This document shows positions 24,594 to 33,528 of a DNA stretch of 39,122 bases, piece by piece (position 1 is the stretch's first letter; the number at the start of each line of letters is the position of its first letter). Source of the DNA: Beijerinckiaceae bacterium. Lineage in GTDB: Bacteria > Pseudomonadota > Alphaproteobacteria > Rhizobiales > Beijerinckiaceae. A program made the position numbers and the translations under genes. The notes under the pieces were generated by a model. The model was not told the DNA's origin. It made no database searches and saw only the letters and a list, made by a program, of their open reading frames with translations. Location of the stretch: positions 1-39,122 of the forward strand of contig JAPJMW010000084.1 of assembly GCA_026461505.1 (NCBI GenBank). Direction: 5' to 3'.

Positions 24594-25373
24594 ATGGATC
24601 TCGGAATTTCCGGCCGGAAGGCCATTATTTGCGCCTCAAGCAAGGGATTGGGCAAAGGCTGCGCGATGGCCCTCGCCGAAGCCGGATGCGAAATCACCAT
24701 CAATGGCCGCCAGATGGATATTCTGTCCGCAACCGCGAAGGAAATTCGCGAGAAGACGGGCGCGGTTGTTCATGAAGTCGGCGGCGATGTCTCAGAGCGC
24801 GCCGTGCAGGACGCACTGCTTTCGGCTTGTCCCGAGCCCGATATTCTTATCAACAATAATGGCGGCCCACCGCTGAAGGATTTTCGCACCCTCGACCGTG
24901 AAGCCATTTTAGGCGGCGTTGTGCAAAATATGGTGACGCCGATAGAGCTCGTTCAACGGGTGATTGATGGCATGGTGGCGCGGAAATTTGGCCGGATTAT
25001 CAATATCACTTCTGCCTCGGTTTTAACGCCGTTGAGTGGCCTTGACCTCTCCTCGGGTGCGCGTGCAGGGCTTACCGCCTTTTTGGCAGGCGTGGCGCGC
25101 GACGTGGCGCATGCGAATGTGACGATCAATGCCATTTTGCCTGGCATGTTTGACACCGACCGCATCCGCAATAATTTTGCCAATGCGGCTGCGCGGCAAA
25201 ATGTTCCGGAAGATAAAATCCGCGCGGATCGGATTAATAATGTTCCAGCCAAGCGATTGGGCGAAGCGGATGAATTCGGCAATCTTGCCGCGTTCTTGGC
25301 GAGTGCTCATGCAGGTTACATTACCGGACAAAATCTGTTGATCGATGGCGGCGCGTTCCGCTCGGCCTTCTGA
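24594..25373 (+). CDS. Short-chain dehydrogenase/reductase family protein, atypical active site
   Basis: 259 residues with a Rossmann fold. The cofactor motif reads ASSKGLGKG (14-22) and the structural motif INNNGGPP (86-93) replaces NNAG. The serine strand is IINITSASV (135-143). The usual YxxxK is not present: the corresponding stretch GLDLSSGARAGLTAF has Ser and Arg in place of Tyr and Lys. The end (RLGEADEFGNLAAFLASAHAGYITGQNLLIDGG, in part) is standard SDR. ATG 24594 follows AAGGGAG; the open frame to 24516 is ignored. This Tyr-less subgroup (often labelled 3-oxoacyl-ACP reductase-like) is known in alphaproteobacteria. Its reaction is uncertain. Confidence 0.9.
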   Translation: MDLGISGRKAIICASSKGLGKGCAMALAEAGCEITINGRQMDILSATAKEIREKTGAVVHEVGGDVSERAVQDALLSACPEPDILINNNGGPPLKDFRTLDREAILGGVVQNMVTPIELVQRVIDGMVARKFGRIINITSASVLTPLSGLDLSSGARAGLTAFLAGVARDVAHANVTINAILPGMFDTDRIRNNFANAAARQNVPEDKIRADRINNVPAKRLGEADEFGNLAAFLASAHAGYITGQNLLIDGGAFRSAF

Positions 25374-25397
25374 TCCTAGAGGTAAGGCAGGCGTCGC

Positions 25398-26327
25398 TTG
25401 AACCCGCTGATTGGCATTGGGCTTAAAATCATTTCGACCTTCGCGTTTCTCGCGATGTCGACTTTGGTTAAGCTTGCCAGTGCCGATATGCCAATTGGCG
25501 AGTTGATGTTTTTCCGTGCCTTCTTTGCGCTTGTGCCGCTCGGCCTTTGGCTGTGGTGGACCGATGAGTTGCGAAGTGCGGTTAAAACAACGCGGCTGTC
25601 AGGACATCTTGTGCGGTCTATATCCGGCTCGGGTGGAATGTATTTCGGCTTTGCATCGCTTGCTTTGCTTCCCTTGCCGGATGCAACCGCCATTGGCTAT
25701 CTCGCTCCGCTTGTTGCAACCGTGCTTGCCTCTTTTTTATTAAAAGAAGATGTGAAGCCCTATCGCTGGTTTGCTGTAGCCGTTGGCTTTTTAGGTACTC
25801 TTGTTATGGTTGCACCGCATATGGCCCAACGCGACGTGTCTGCATTTCTAACCGCAGGGCCAGCGCTTGGTGCGCTTGCAGGAATGACAGCATCCGCGTG
25901 CAACGGATTTTCTTCAATCCAAATTCGCAAGCTCGCTCAGCTTGAGCGCACAGGTACGATTGTTTTTTATTTCCTGCTTGTTACCTCAACGATTGGACTT
26001 TTCCTTTCACTTTTTGCGTGGCGGCATCCGACGCCTCATGAAGCATTGCTCTTGATTTGCTCTGGCTTTTTAGGTGGCATTGGACAAATTCTGATTACGT
26101 CGAGCTATCGGTTTGCCGATGCGTCAGTGATTGTATCCTTTGAATATACGAGCCTCGTTTGGGCCGTTGCGATAGGCTTTTTCTTGTTTGGCGATATCCC
26201 GCACCCTGCCGTATTCGCCGGAGCTGCTATCGTGATTGCATCGGGGCTTTATGTCGTTTATCGCGAAAGGCGGATGAGCCAAGCGCGGCATGCCGCCGAA
26301 CATCCGTTACCGGAAACCCTGATCTGA
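25398..26327 (+). CDS. EamA/DMT-family permease
   Basis: 309 residues with ten predicted membrane segments in two EamA halves: 'MPIGELMFFRAFFALVPL' near the start and 'LLICSGFLGGIGQILITSSYRFADASVIVSFEYTSLVWAVAIG'-type second repeat. The drug/metabolite transporter superfamily exports amino acids, nucleosides or other metabolites; the substrate cannot be told. The start is a TTG at 25398 with GGTAAGG about 10 bases upstream. The next in-frame ATG, at 25455, would cut into TM1, so the TTG is preferred. It starts 24 bases after the SDR stop and is followed by thiD within 5 bases, suggesting one transcript. Confidence 0.88.
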   Translation: MNPLIGIGLKIISTFAFLAMSTLVKLASADMPIGELMFFRAFFALVPLGLWLWWTDELRSAVKTTRLSGHLVRSISGSGGMYFGFASLALLPLPDATAIGYLAPLVATVLASFLLKEDVKPYRWFAVAVGFLGTLVMVAPHMAQRDVSAFLTAGPALGALAGMTASACNGFSSIQIRKLAQLERTGTIVFYFLLVTSTIGLFLSLFAWRHPTPHEALLLICSGFLGGIGQILITSSYRFADASVIVSFEYTSLVWAVAIGFFLFGDIPHPAVFAGAAIVIASGLYVVYRERRMSQARHAAEHPLPETLI

Positions 26328-26331
26328 GAAG

Positions 26332-27138
26332 ATGAGAATGACTGCTATCGCTGTAACCATTGCTGGATCTGATTCAGGAGGCGGAGCGGGTATTCAAGCC
26401 GACCTTAAAACCTTCTCGGCATTAGGCGTTTATGGCGCGACTATCATGACGGCGCTAACTGCTCAAAATACAATGGGTGTGAGCGCGATCCATGATGCTC
26501 CGGCCGATTTTGTAACGGCGCAAATCGATGCCGTTTTTTCTGACTTGAATGTCAATGCCGTCAAAATTGGAATGCTCAGCCGAACCGATATTATTCATGC
26601 CGTGGCGGATGGGCTTGATCGCTGGAAGCCCGCTTTTACCGTGCTTGATCCTGTTATGGTTGCCACTAGTGGTGATCGATTGATCCGCGATGATGCGGTT
26701 GATGCTATCGTCACGCGTCTCTTTCCAAGAGCACAGTTGATCACGCCGAATTTAGCGGAAGCCGCTACGCTTTTAAATGACACAATGGCCCAAACGATCG
26801 AAGCGATGGAACGGCAAGGCAAAGCGCTTATTGGACGCGGCGCGCATGCCGTATTGATGAAAGGCGGCCATGGTACCGGAAATAAAAGCATCGATGTTCT
26901 GGTGACAGAACATCATATCGAGCATTTTTCAGCGCCCCGTATCGCCACAAAAAATACCCATGGAACGGGATGTACCTTGTCGTCGGCTATTGCTGCGGAG
27001 CTTGCCAAAGGGCATTCGCTTGCGGACTCAATTCGCACTGCGAAGGCCTATGTAACCGCAGCACTTGCCGCATCAGAAACGCTCGATATCGGCAAGGGTA
27101 GCGGACCCGTGCATCATTTTCATCGTTACTGGAAATGA
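26332..27138 (+). CDS. thiD: Hydroxymethylpyrimidine/phosphomethylpyrimidine kinase
   Basis: 268-residue ribokinase-fold enzyme that phosphorylates HMP and HMP-P in thiamine synthesis and salvage. Family blocks: TIAGSDSGGGAGIQADLKTF at the N-terminus, ALTAQNT, VKIGMLS, VLDPVMVATSG, LITPNLAEA, VLMKGGHG and the anion hole/catalytic NTHGTGCTLSSAIAA. The start may be ATG 26332 or ATG 26338. The stop overlaps the ATG of the next MFS gene in an ATGA, so they are translationally coupled. No TPP riboswitch is seen upstream, where the EamA permease lies. Coupling to transporters suggests salvage, but that is inference. Confidence 0.95.
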   Translation: MRMTAIAVTIAGSDSGGGAGIQADLKTFSALGVYGATIMTALTAQNTMGVSAIHDAPADFVTAQIDAVFSDLNVNAVKIGMLSRTDIIHAVADGLDRWKPAFTVLDPVMVATSGDRLIRDDAVDAIVTRLFPRAQLITPNLAEAATLLNDTMAQTIEAMERQGKALIGRGAHAVLMKGGHGTGNKSIDVLVTEHHIEHFSAPRIATKNTHGTGCTLSSAIAAELAKGHSLADSIRTAKAYVTAALAASETLDIGKGSGPVHHFHRYWK

Positions 27139-28361
27139 TACCGGATTGGCTCACGCCACAGCTGCAGCTCCGTTTATCCGCGCTTGGTTTCGCCCAAATT
27201 ATTAATTGGGGCGTGCTATATTATACCCTTGCCCTCATCGGACCACACATTGTCGCTGAAACTGGATGGTCGAACGCATTTGTCTATTCGGGATTTGCGG
27301 TTGCAACACTCGTAACAGGCCTTTTTTCACCTCTATCAGGGAGCCGTATTGATCGTTTTGGGGGCTTACCTGTGATGTTGATCGGCACTGTTATGGGTGC
27401 CATCGGAATGCTCGTCTTAAGCACTGCCAAAGATGGTGTAACTTATATGGTCGCTTGGGCGATCATTGGGGCAAGCATGTCGGCTTGCCTGTATGATTCA
27501 GCCTTCGCATCCATCGCTCAATTTGCAGGTGAGAAGACGCGGAAATCGATCTCGCTCATCACGCTGATTGCCGGCTTTGCTTCAACGGTTATTTGGCCTG
27601 CAACATCGGCTTTGCTTCAGTTCATGGATTGGCGTGGCATTTGTGTAATTGATGCAAGTTTAATTCTATTTGGCAGCGCTCCGTTAATCTTTATCGCACT
27701 CAAGGGAGCACATAAAAAGTCGGATAAGGTAAAACATAACGACGATGATCGGACGGGCACTCCTCAGGCACTGATGGCTCCCCTCATTCCACGCGAGCGC
27801 TTTACGTCCGCGATGATGCTTTTTTCGATTGTATTGGCCGCATTAGGCTTTGTTGCCAATGCCCTTTCCGTGCATGTCATTACGCTCTTTCAAACCCTGC
27901 ACATCGATCTTGCATCGGCTATTTTAGCAGGTTCCTTAATCGGGCCTGCGCAAGTCGGCGCGCGCATCATTGAACTGGCCTATGGACGGCGGCTAAGCGC
28001 CGTCGGGCTTGGAATGATCCCCGTTATTCTCATGCCGCTCGCCTTTGTAATTCCCCTTGTTATGACGGCAGGACCAATCGTTGCCGTCGGGTTTGGGCTC
28101 GTCTATGGCGCGGCCAATGGGCTCGCGACAATTTCCCGTGGCGTTGTGCCCTATGCCCTCTTTGGATCGGACGGATATGGCCGGAGATTGGGGTTGGTGG
28201 CGGCACCCGCTTTGATGGTCAAGGCTGCAGCACCTGCCGTCTTCGGTGCGATTCTTGCGAGCTTCGGTCCCTCGCCTGCCATCTTATTTATTCTAGGTAT
28301 CAGCTTGCTGGCGACCTTCGCCATGGCCGCCCTTTTCCGGCTATCAAAGCAAAGCGTTTGA
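27135..28361 (+). CDS. MFS transporter
   Basis: 408 residues with about 12 membrane segments. The N-terminal half shows the TM1 pattern 'LGFAQIINWGVLYYTLALIGPHIVAETGW' and the loop SGSRIDRFGGLPVMLIGT in place of the usual GxLaDrxGrr motif. A basic cytoplasmic loop between halves (HKKSDKVKHNDDD) separates them. The group resembles small-substrate/OFA-like MFS carriers in alphaproteobacteria; the substrate is unknown. It overlaps thiD by four bases. The downstream XRE-cupin regulator may control it. A hydroxymethylpyrimidine or other thiamine precursor is one possible cargo, but nothing in the protein proves it. Confidence 0.88.
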   Translation: MIPDWLTPQLQLRLSALGFAQIINWGVLYYTLALIGPHIVAETGWSNAFVYSGFAVATLVTGLFSPLSGSRIDRFGGLPVMLIGTVMGAIGMLVLSTAKDGVTYMVAWAIIGASMSACLYDSAFASIAQFAGEKTRKSISLITLIAGFASTVIWPATSALLQFMDWRGICVIDASLILFGSAPLIFIALKGAHKKSDKVKHNDDDRTGTPQALMAPLIPRERFTSAMMLFSIVLAALGFVANALSVHVITLFQTLHIDLASAILAGSLIGPAQVGARIIELAYGRRLSAVGLGMIPVILMPLAFVIPLVMTAGPIVAVGFGLVYGAANGLATISRGVVPYALFGSDGYGRRLGLVAAPALMVKAAAPAVFGAILASFGPSPAILFILGISLLATFAMAALFRLSKQSV

Positions 28362-28462
28362 AATTCATCTTGCCATTTTGGACTGTTTTAATTAACAAAA
28401 GTGTTCTTACTATCAAACGCTCGCTGATATGATCGGCTCGCGATTTTAGGAGTTTTTCAGCT

Positions 28463-29080
28463 ATGGGCGTCGAAGGTAAAGACAAGGTACGCGTGCTTGA
28501 AAGCGGCGCTCATGCGCTTTCGGGCCAACTTGGTAAAACCATTCAACGGCTGCGGAAAGCCTATCACCTCTCGCTTTCCGAGCTTGCGGAACAATCGGGC
28601 GTTGCCAAATCGATCATCAGCCAAATTGAGCGGAACGAGACGAACCCGACGCTTGCAACCATATGGCGGTTATCGCAGGCGCTTGATGTCTCGATTGAAC
28701 ACGTATTATCGATTTCGGAAGACGAGCCCTTTATTGATCGCACCTCACGCGGCGATACGCCGATCCTTTTATCCGATGACGGCAAAGTCCGACTTGGCAT
28801 TATCGGTTGGATCAAGACGGTTGAATGGCTGCAATGGTATGATGTTCACGCCGAACCAGGCGGTGTACTTGAATCAGACGCCCATCAACGCGGATCGATT
28901 GAATGTCTCTCCGTGCTCGAAGGCGAATATGAAGTCGAAGTCGCTGGCGTCGTACAAACGGCCAAAGCGGGGGAAACACTCCGCTATCGCTGCGACAGGC
29001 CGCATATTGTTAGAAACGTATCAGACGCACCTGCGCACGCCACCATGATGTGCATCTTAAAAGCCGCCGTGATGGAATAA
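28463..29080 (+). CDS. XRE-family transcriptional regulator with C-terminal cupin domain
   Basis: 205 residues. The HTH_3 domain spans residues 21-75 (LGKTIQRLRKAYHLSLSELAEQSGVAKSIISQIERNETNPTLATIWRL in part), and a cupin fold occupies about 110-195 (GGVLESDAHQRGSIECLSVLEGEYEVEV, then the RCDRPHIVRN strand). Such regulators sense small ligands and often repress neighbouring transporter or catabolic genes. ATG 28463 follows TAGGAG. The 100-base upstream gap contains TGTT-N6-AACA at 28384-28397, a possible operator half-pair. A bidirectional terminator starts right after the stop. The ligand is unknown. Confidence 0.93.
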   Translation: MGVEGKDKVRVLESGAHALSGQLGKTIQRLRKAYHLSLSELAEQSGVAKSIISQIERNETNPTLATIWRLSQALDVSIEHVLSISEDEPFIDRTSRGDTPILLSDDGKVRLGIIGWIKTVEWLQWYDVHAEPGGVLESDAHQRGSIECLSVLEGEYEVEVAGVVQTAKAGETLRYRCDRPHIVRNVSDAPAHATMMCILKAAVME

Positions 29081-29106
29081 AAAACGGGCCTTTCGGCCCG
29101 TTTTTC
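29081..29106. terminator. Bidirectional intrinsic terminator (XRE gene / CoxL-like gene)
   Basis: AAAACGGGCC-TTTC-GGCCCGTTTTT forms a near-perfect stem with T-runs on both strands. It ends the XRE-cupin transcript on the plus strand and, 28 bases past its stop, the molybdenum hydroxylase transcript on the minus strand. Confidence 0.9.
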
Positions 29107-29133
29107 AAACCGCTAACACAAGCTGAATAAATA

Positions 29134-31452
29134 TCACTCAGCAGCCATTTTGCTTGCAGCCTGTATGGCTTCAAAAATACGCGACGGTGTCGCTGGCATT
29201 TGCAGATGATGAATGCCGTAGCCGTGATCAAGCGCGTCAATCACCGCATTCATGATCGCTGGCGTTGAGCCAATCGAACCCGCCTCGCCCGCGCCCTTAA
29301 TGCCCAAAGGATTGGTCGTTGAAGGTACGTTTTTCGTCTCAAAATGGAAGTTCGGCAGACTATCCGCACGCGGTAGCGTGTAGTCCATGAGGCTTGCTGA
29401 AATCAGCTGGGCATCCTTATCATAGACTGTGTGTTCCATAAGCGCTTGGCCAATGCCTTGAGCCACGCCACCATGCACTTGGCCTGCGAGCAGCATTGGA
29501 TTAATCGCAATGCCGAAATCGTCACAGATCGTGTAGTTGACGATTTCCACAACACCCGTCTGTGGATCCACTTCGACTTCAGCGATATGGGTACCGTTTG
29601 GATAGGTCGCATCAGGCGGCGTGAAATTGCCAAGACCACGGGTCATATCGGGTGTTGCGCCGGGCAATTTAGCAATGTCAGCAAACGTCATCTTCTTATC
29701 GGTGCCGGCAACGCGCACCGTACCATCGACGATTTCAAGATCCGCGACATTGGTTTCAAGTTTATCGGAAGCCAATTTTTTGAGCTTCTCCGAAAGATCC
29801 TTGGCAGCAACAAAGGTCGATACGCCACCGACCGGGATCGAACGCGAACCGCCTGTGCCGTGGCCCGTTGCAACGCGTGCCGTGTCACCTTGCACGACCT
29901 TGATCTTATCAAGCGGCAAATCGAGATGCTGGGAAGCAAATTGAGCATAGGCCGTTGCATGGCCCTGACCGTTCGACTGCGTACCGGAATAGATCGTGAC
30001 TGAGCCGTCTTTTTCGAGATCAACGGCAACTTCTTCACCATCACCCCATGCCGTACATTCGATATAGGTAGCCATGCCGATGCCACGCAGCTTGCCGGCT
30101 TTCTTGGAGGCCTTAAGGCGATCCTTGAAGCTTGCCCAGCCTGATACATCCATGGCTTGCGTCATGTGTTGATCGAAATCACCCGTATCATAAGTGCGCT
30201 TGCCGATTGGCGTCTTGTACGGCATCGATGTCGGCGCAATGAAATTTTTGCGACGAATGACTTCCGGCTTCATGCCGAGTTCTCGGGCGACATAATCGAC
30301 GAGACGCTCGAGGTTATAGGCTGCTTCCGGACGTCCGGCGCCACGATAGGCATCAACAGGCACCGTATTGGAATAAACGGCGCGCAGACGAACGGCGATG
30401 TCTGGCGTTTTATAAACGCCCGTCATCATAGATGCGCAGAGATAATGGATGTAAGGTCCGAATTGCGAGCAATAGGCACCGAGATTACCGATCACATCCG
30501 CTTTAAGCGCCAAGAACTTGCCTGACTTATCGACGGCAATCGAAGCTGTTGTTATGTTGTCGCGACCATGGGCATCGCCCAAGAAATGGTCGGCACGATC
30601 TGCAATCCATTTCACTGGACGTTTCAGGCGGCGTGCAGCCTCAAGGACCAAAGGATATTCCCGATGCATGAAGCTCTTCGTACCAAAGCCACCACCGACA
30701 TCGCCGGTCATCACGTGAACCTTGTCCGCGTTCACCTTCAAAATCTTTTCAGCCAGCGTATCACGCAGGCCGTGGACGCCTTGGCTAGCCACCGTAAGCT
30801 TCATGGTTTTGGTTGCGCTATCATATTCACCAACCGCGCCGCGCGTTTCCATGTAGTTGGTGATCAGACGATTATTCTCGATCTCAATGGTTAAAACGCG
30901 ATGGGCTTTAGCAAATATTCCATCGACCTTTTTGTGATCGCCGAGATTTTGCTCATAGGCCAAATTGTCTTTCACTTGTGACCAAACAAGTGGCGCATCT
31001 TTCACCATGGCCGAGCGAATGTCGGAAACGGCTGGAAGAGCCTTAAACTCGATATCAATCGCTTCGGCTGCTTCTTTCGCGGCATTCAAGGTTTCGGCCA
31101 CAACAAAGGCAATGGCGTCGCCTACGAATTTTACCGAGCCTTTTGCGAGGACTGGAATATCAGCAACGTAATTTTGCGACCCATCGTCATTTTCAAGCGG
31201 GGCCAAGCACGGTACATCGCCAAACTCTGCAATATCTTCGGCGGTCAAGATGAGCTTAACGCCTTTAACGGCTTTGGCGGCCTCGATATCCTTGATTTTA
31301 AAATTGGCATGCGCGTAGGGGCTACGCAAAACAAAGGATACCAATTCTTTATCGGGCGTATAATCCGCCGTGTAATGGCCGCCACCCGTCAGAAGGCGAA
31401 CATCTTCGACACGACGAATGGGTTGACCGATTCCGAATTTTTTCACGCTCAT
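29134..31452 (-). CDS. Molybdenum hydroxylase large subunit, form-II CoxL-like (xanthine dehydrogenase family)
   Basis: 772 residues, complete. The N-terminal domain (IGQPIRRVEDVRLLTGGGHYTAD) and the molybdopterin cytosine dinucleotide-binding domain follow family order. Key sites are DVGGGFGTK (251-259), the active-site loop AYRGAGRPEA (368-377), QSNGQGHATAYAQ, GTGGSRS and catalytic Glu 723 in KGAGEAGS. The loop AYRGAGR marks form II; form I CO dehydrogenase has AYRCSFR, with the Cys that binds copper. It is therefore unlikely to oxidise CO efficiently, and an aldehyde or N-heterocycle is more likely. The FAD (CoxM) and 2Fe-2S (CoxS) subunits are not in this window on either side, which is unusual. 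Confidence 0.93.
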   Translation of the reverse strand: MSVKKFGIGQPIRRVEDVRLLTGGGHYTADYTPDKELVSFVLRSPYAHANFKIKDIEAAKAVKGVKLILTAEDIAEFGDVPCLAPLENDDGSQNYVADIPVLAKGSVKFVGDAIAFVVAETLNAAKEAAEAIDIEFKALPAVSDIRSAMVKDAPLVWSQVKDNLAYEQNLGDHKKVDGIFAKAHRVLTIEIENNRLITNYMETRGAVGEYDSATKTMKLTVASQGVHGLRDTLAEKILKVNADKVHVMTGDVGGGFGTKSFMHREYPLVLEAARRLKRPVKWIADRADHFLGDAHGRDNITTASIAVDKSGKFLALKADVIGNLGAYCSQFGPYIHYLCASMMTGVYKTPDIAVRLRAVYSNTVPVDAYRGAGRPEAAYNLERLVDYVARELGMKPEVIRRKNFIAPTSMPYKTPIGKRTYDTGDFDQHMTQAMDVSGWASFKDRLKASKKAGKLRGIGMATYIECTAWGDGEEVAVDLEKDGSVTIYSGTQSNGQGHATAYAQFASQHLDLPLDKIKVVQGDTARVATGHGTGGSRSIPVGGVSTFVAAKDLSEKLKKLASDKLETNVADLEIVDGTVRVAGTDKKMTFADIAKLPGATPDMTRGLGNFTPPDATYPNGTHIAEVEVDPQTGVVEIVNYTICDDFGIAINPMLLAGQVHGGVAQGIGQALMEHTVYDKDAQLISASLMDYTLPRADSLPNFHFETKNVPSTTNPLGIKGAGEAGSIGSTPAIMNAVIDALDHGYGIHHLQMPATPSRIFEAIQAASKMAAE

Positions 31453-31527
31453 GGCTTCTTCCCCGATTTGACTTAATTCACACGAATTATACAGATTTTT
31501 ATGACATATTGGCGAGAACTTGCCGTA

Positions 31528-31866
31528 TTACAATCCCGTTTCGACAGGTTGGTTATGATCGACCCAATCCAAAAAGCCGCCAGCATAATGCGCATCAATC
31601 GAAAGGCCCTGTTCAAAGGCCATTTCAGCGGCGGTTAGCGAGCGCCGTCCAGAGCGACAGGACAACACGATGCGACGACCTGCCGCATCTGGAATATCGG
31701 CAATATTAAAGATCGATAGAGGAACGAGAACCGAACCCGGAATATGACCGGCTTCGAACTCATGAGCCTCGCGAACGTCGACGAGAAGGATCGAGGACGT
31801 CTCAAGGCCAGTTTTTATGGCATCGACCATTAAATTTTCAACAGTAGGAGGGCTCTCAGAGTTCAT
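31528..31866 (-). CDS. Single-domain rhodanese
   Basis: 112-residue sulfurtransferase domain. Present are LLVDVREAHEFEAGHIPGSVLVPL (the VDVRE...GHIPGS core) and the active-site loop LSCRSGRRS with the persulfide-carrying Cys, followed by YAGGFLDWV. The CRSGRRS loop of six residues is the thiosulfate/sulfur type. There is no signal peptide, so it should be cytoplasmic. The ATG at 31866 has only a weak GGAAAAC upstream. It lies 75 bases upstream of the CoxL-like gene on the same strand. Molybdenum hydroxylases need a sulfurated cofactor, so a link is conceivable but unproven. Confidence 0.93.
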   Translation of the reverse strand: MNSESPPTVENLMVDAIKTGLETSSILLVDVREAHEFEAGHIPGSVLVPLSIFNIADIPDAAGRRIVLSCRSGRRSLTAAEMAFEQGLSIDAHYAGGFLDWVDHNQPVETGL

Positions 31867-31985
31867 TGCAGTTTTCCATACGAAAGCGGCAGCTTGAATT
31901 TCATGATGACAACTTTAACGCATGATCGTCAATTTGGAAGTCCGCGCCCACGCAGGGCCGATAGTCACCCACAGCACAGGAGGGT

Positions 31986-33521
31986 TTAATCTGCGTGAGC
32001 CGCCGGCGCCGGAGCCGCAGGTGTACCGCGTGGCTTTCTCAGCAGAAAAACCAATGGAACAGCCAAAAGGGTAACGCCGAACATCAATAAATAGTCATTA
32101 CTATAGGAGATAATGGTCGCTTCACGCATGACGAGGCCTTCGATCATCCCCTGCCCCATTGCCGTCGAAGGGTCCAGCATATCCGACACACCACTCATCG
32201 GTAGCCCAAAACTGAACGGCGACAGAGATTCGGCCATACGGGTCCGATAGAGTGAAGTACCAGAGACCAATTGCGAAATGACGATCGACACGCCGATGGA
32301 ACTGCCCAGATTTCGAATCAAGGTCCAAAGCGCAACGCCGTCGGTACGCAATGTCGCAGGTAGGGTTGCAAAAGCGGCGCTGTTTGAGGGCACAAAAATA
32401 AACCCTAAGCCGAGACCTTGGACAATGCTTGTTTCGGCAATCCACCACGCCGATGTATCGGGCGAGAAATAGATATTCTGCCAAATCGACCAAAGTGACA
32501 TGAGAAGGCCAGCCGCCACGAGAGGTCGTGAATCAATGGATTTTAAAAGGCGCCCTACGAGCATCATCGCAACCAGTGTCCCGATGCCGCGCGCGCCTAA
32601 CAATTCCCCCGCGGCTAATACAGGGTATCCCATAACATTCTGGATGAAGGGGGTAATCAACGCCATGGAAGCCAGCAAAATAATACCGACGATAAACATC
32701 AAGAATAGAGCAACCGTGAAATTCCAATCGGTAAAAACGGCCAAGGGAATAAAGGGCCGTTCTGTGTTCAACGCATGAGCGATGAAGATATACAGACCCG
32801 ATGCTGCAATCGCCGCTTCAGCGATAATTTCAATCGAGTCGAACCAGCCTACTTGTTCGCCGCGATCCAAAATTAATTGGAAAGATCCGATAGCAATAGA
32901 TAACGCGATAAAGCCGAGCCAATCAAAGGGAATATCTTTTCGCGCAGGCGTTTCTTCCATAATGGCGGAAAGGCCTAAAACGGTCAGAATGCCGAACGGC
33001 AAATTCACGAAAAACACCCAACGCCAGCTCAGTGCTTCCGTTAGCCAACCCCCGAGCGTTGGTCCCATAATCGGACCCAGCATAACGCCCATGCCCCAAA
33101 TGGCCATGGCTTGTCCGCGCTGTTCGATTGGGTAGGCGTCGAGCATGACGGCTTGAGATAAAGGCACGAGCGCTGCACCGAATACGCCTTGTAAGAGACG
33201 GAACAAAACCATTTGCTCGATGCTTTGGGCAACACCGCACAACATCGATGCGACGGTAAAGCCTGCGGCACAGACGATAAATAGCTTCTTGCGGCCGAAC
33301 CGCATCGACATCCACCCTAAGGGCGATGTCATAATGGCGGCAGCTACAATATAGGACGTTAAGACCCAGCTCACTTGATCCTGTGTCGTTGCCAATGAGC
33401 CTTGCATATAGGGCAAAGCCACATTGGCAATCGTCGTATCAAGCGCTTGCATAATCGTTGCCATCATCACGCAAATGGTGATGGCGATGCGCTTGAAAGC
33501 TTCCGAATCCTGATCGGCCAT
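31986..33521 (-). CDS. emrB: DHA2-family multidrug efflux MFS permease (EmrB-like)
   Basis: 511 residues with 14 predicted membrane segments. The N-terminus MQALDTTIANVALPYMQGSL, followed by SWVLTSYIVAAAIMTSPLGW, and motif C region GVMLGPIMGPTLGGWL are characteristic of the EmrB/QacA group, and the helix with WRWVFFVNLPFG is diagnostic. It lies 7 bases after emrA and should form a tripartite pump with the EmrA adaptor and an outer-membrane factor that is not encoded here. The substrates are probably hydrophobic weak acids or uncouplers by analogy with EmrAB. It ends in an Ala/Pro-rich tail. Confidence 0.94.
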   Translation of the reverse strand: MADQDSEAFKRIAITICVMMATIMQALDTTIANVALPYMQGSLATTQDQVSWVLTSYIVAAAIMTSPLGWMSMRFGRKKLFIVCAAGFTVASMLCGVAQSIEQMVLFRLLQGVFGAALVPLSQAVMLDAYPIEQRGQAMAIWGMGVMLGPIMGPTLGGWLTEALSWRWVFFVNLPFGILTVLGLSAIMEETPARKDIPFDWLGFIALSIAIGSFQLILDRGEQVGWFDSIEIIAEAAIAASGLYIFIAHALNTERPFIPLAVFTDWNFTVALFLMFIVGIILLASMALITPFIQNVMGYPVLAAGELLGARGIGTLVAMMLVGRLLKSIDSRPLVAAGLLMSLWSIWQNIYFSPDTSAWWIAETSIVQGLGLGFIFVPSNSAAFATLPATLRTDGVALWTLIRNLGSSIGVSIVISQLVSGTSLYRTRMAESLSPFSFGLPMSGVSDMLDPSTAMGQGMIEGLVMREATIISYSNDYLLMFGVTLLAVPLVFLLRKPRGTPAAPAPAAHAD

Positions 33522-33528
33522 TTGAACT

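Noticed and set aside
26230-26332. TPP riboswitch before thiD
   Set aside because: The upstream bases are the coding end of the EamA permease, and no THI-box elements are visible.
29134-31452. Genuine aerobic CO dehydrogenase
   Set aside because: The active-site loop is AYRGAGR (form II), not AYRCSFR, and coxM/coxS are absent.
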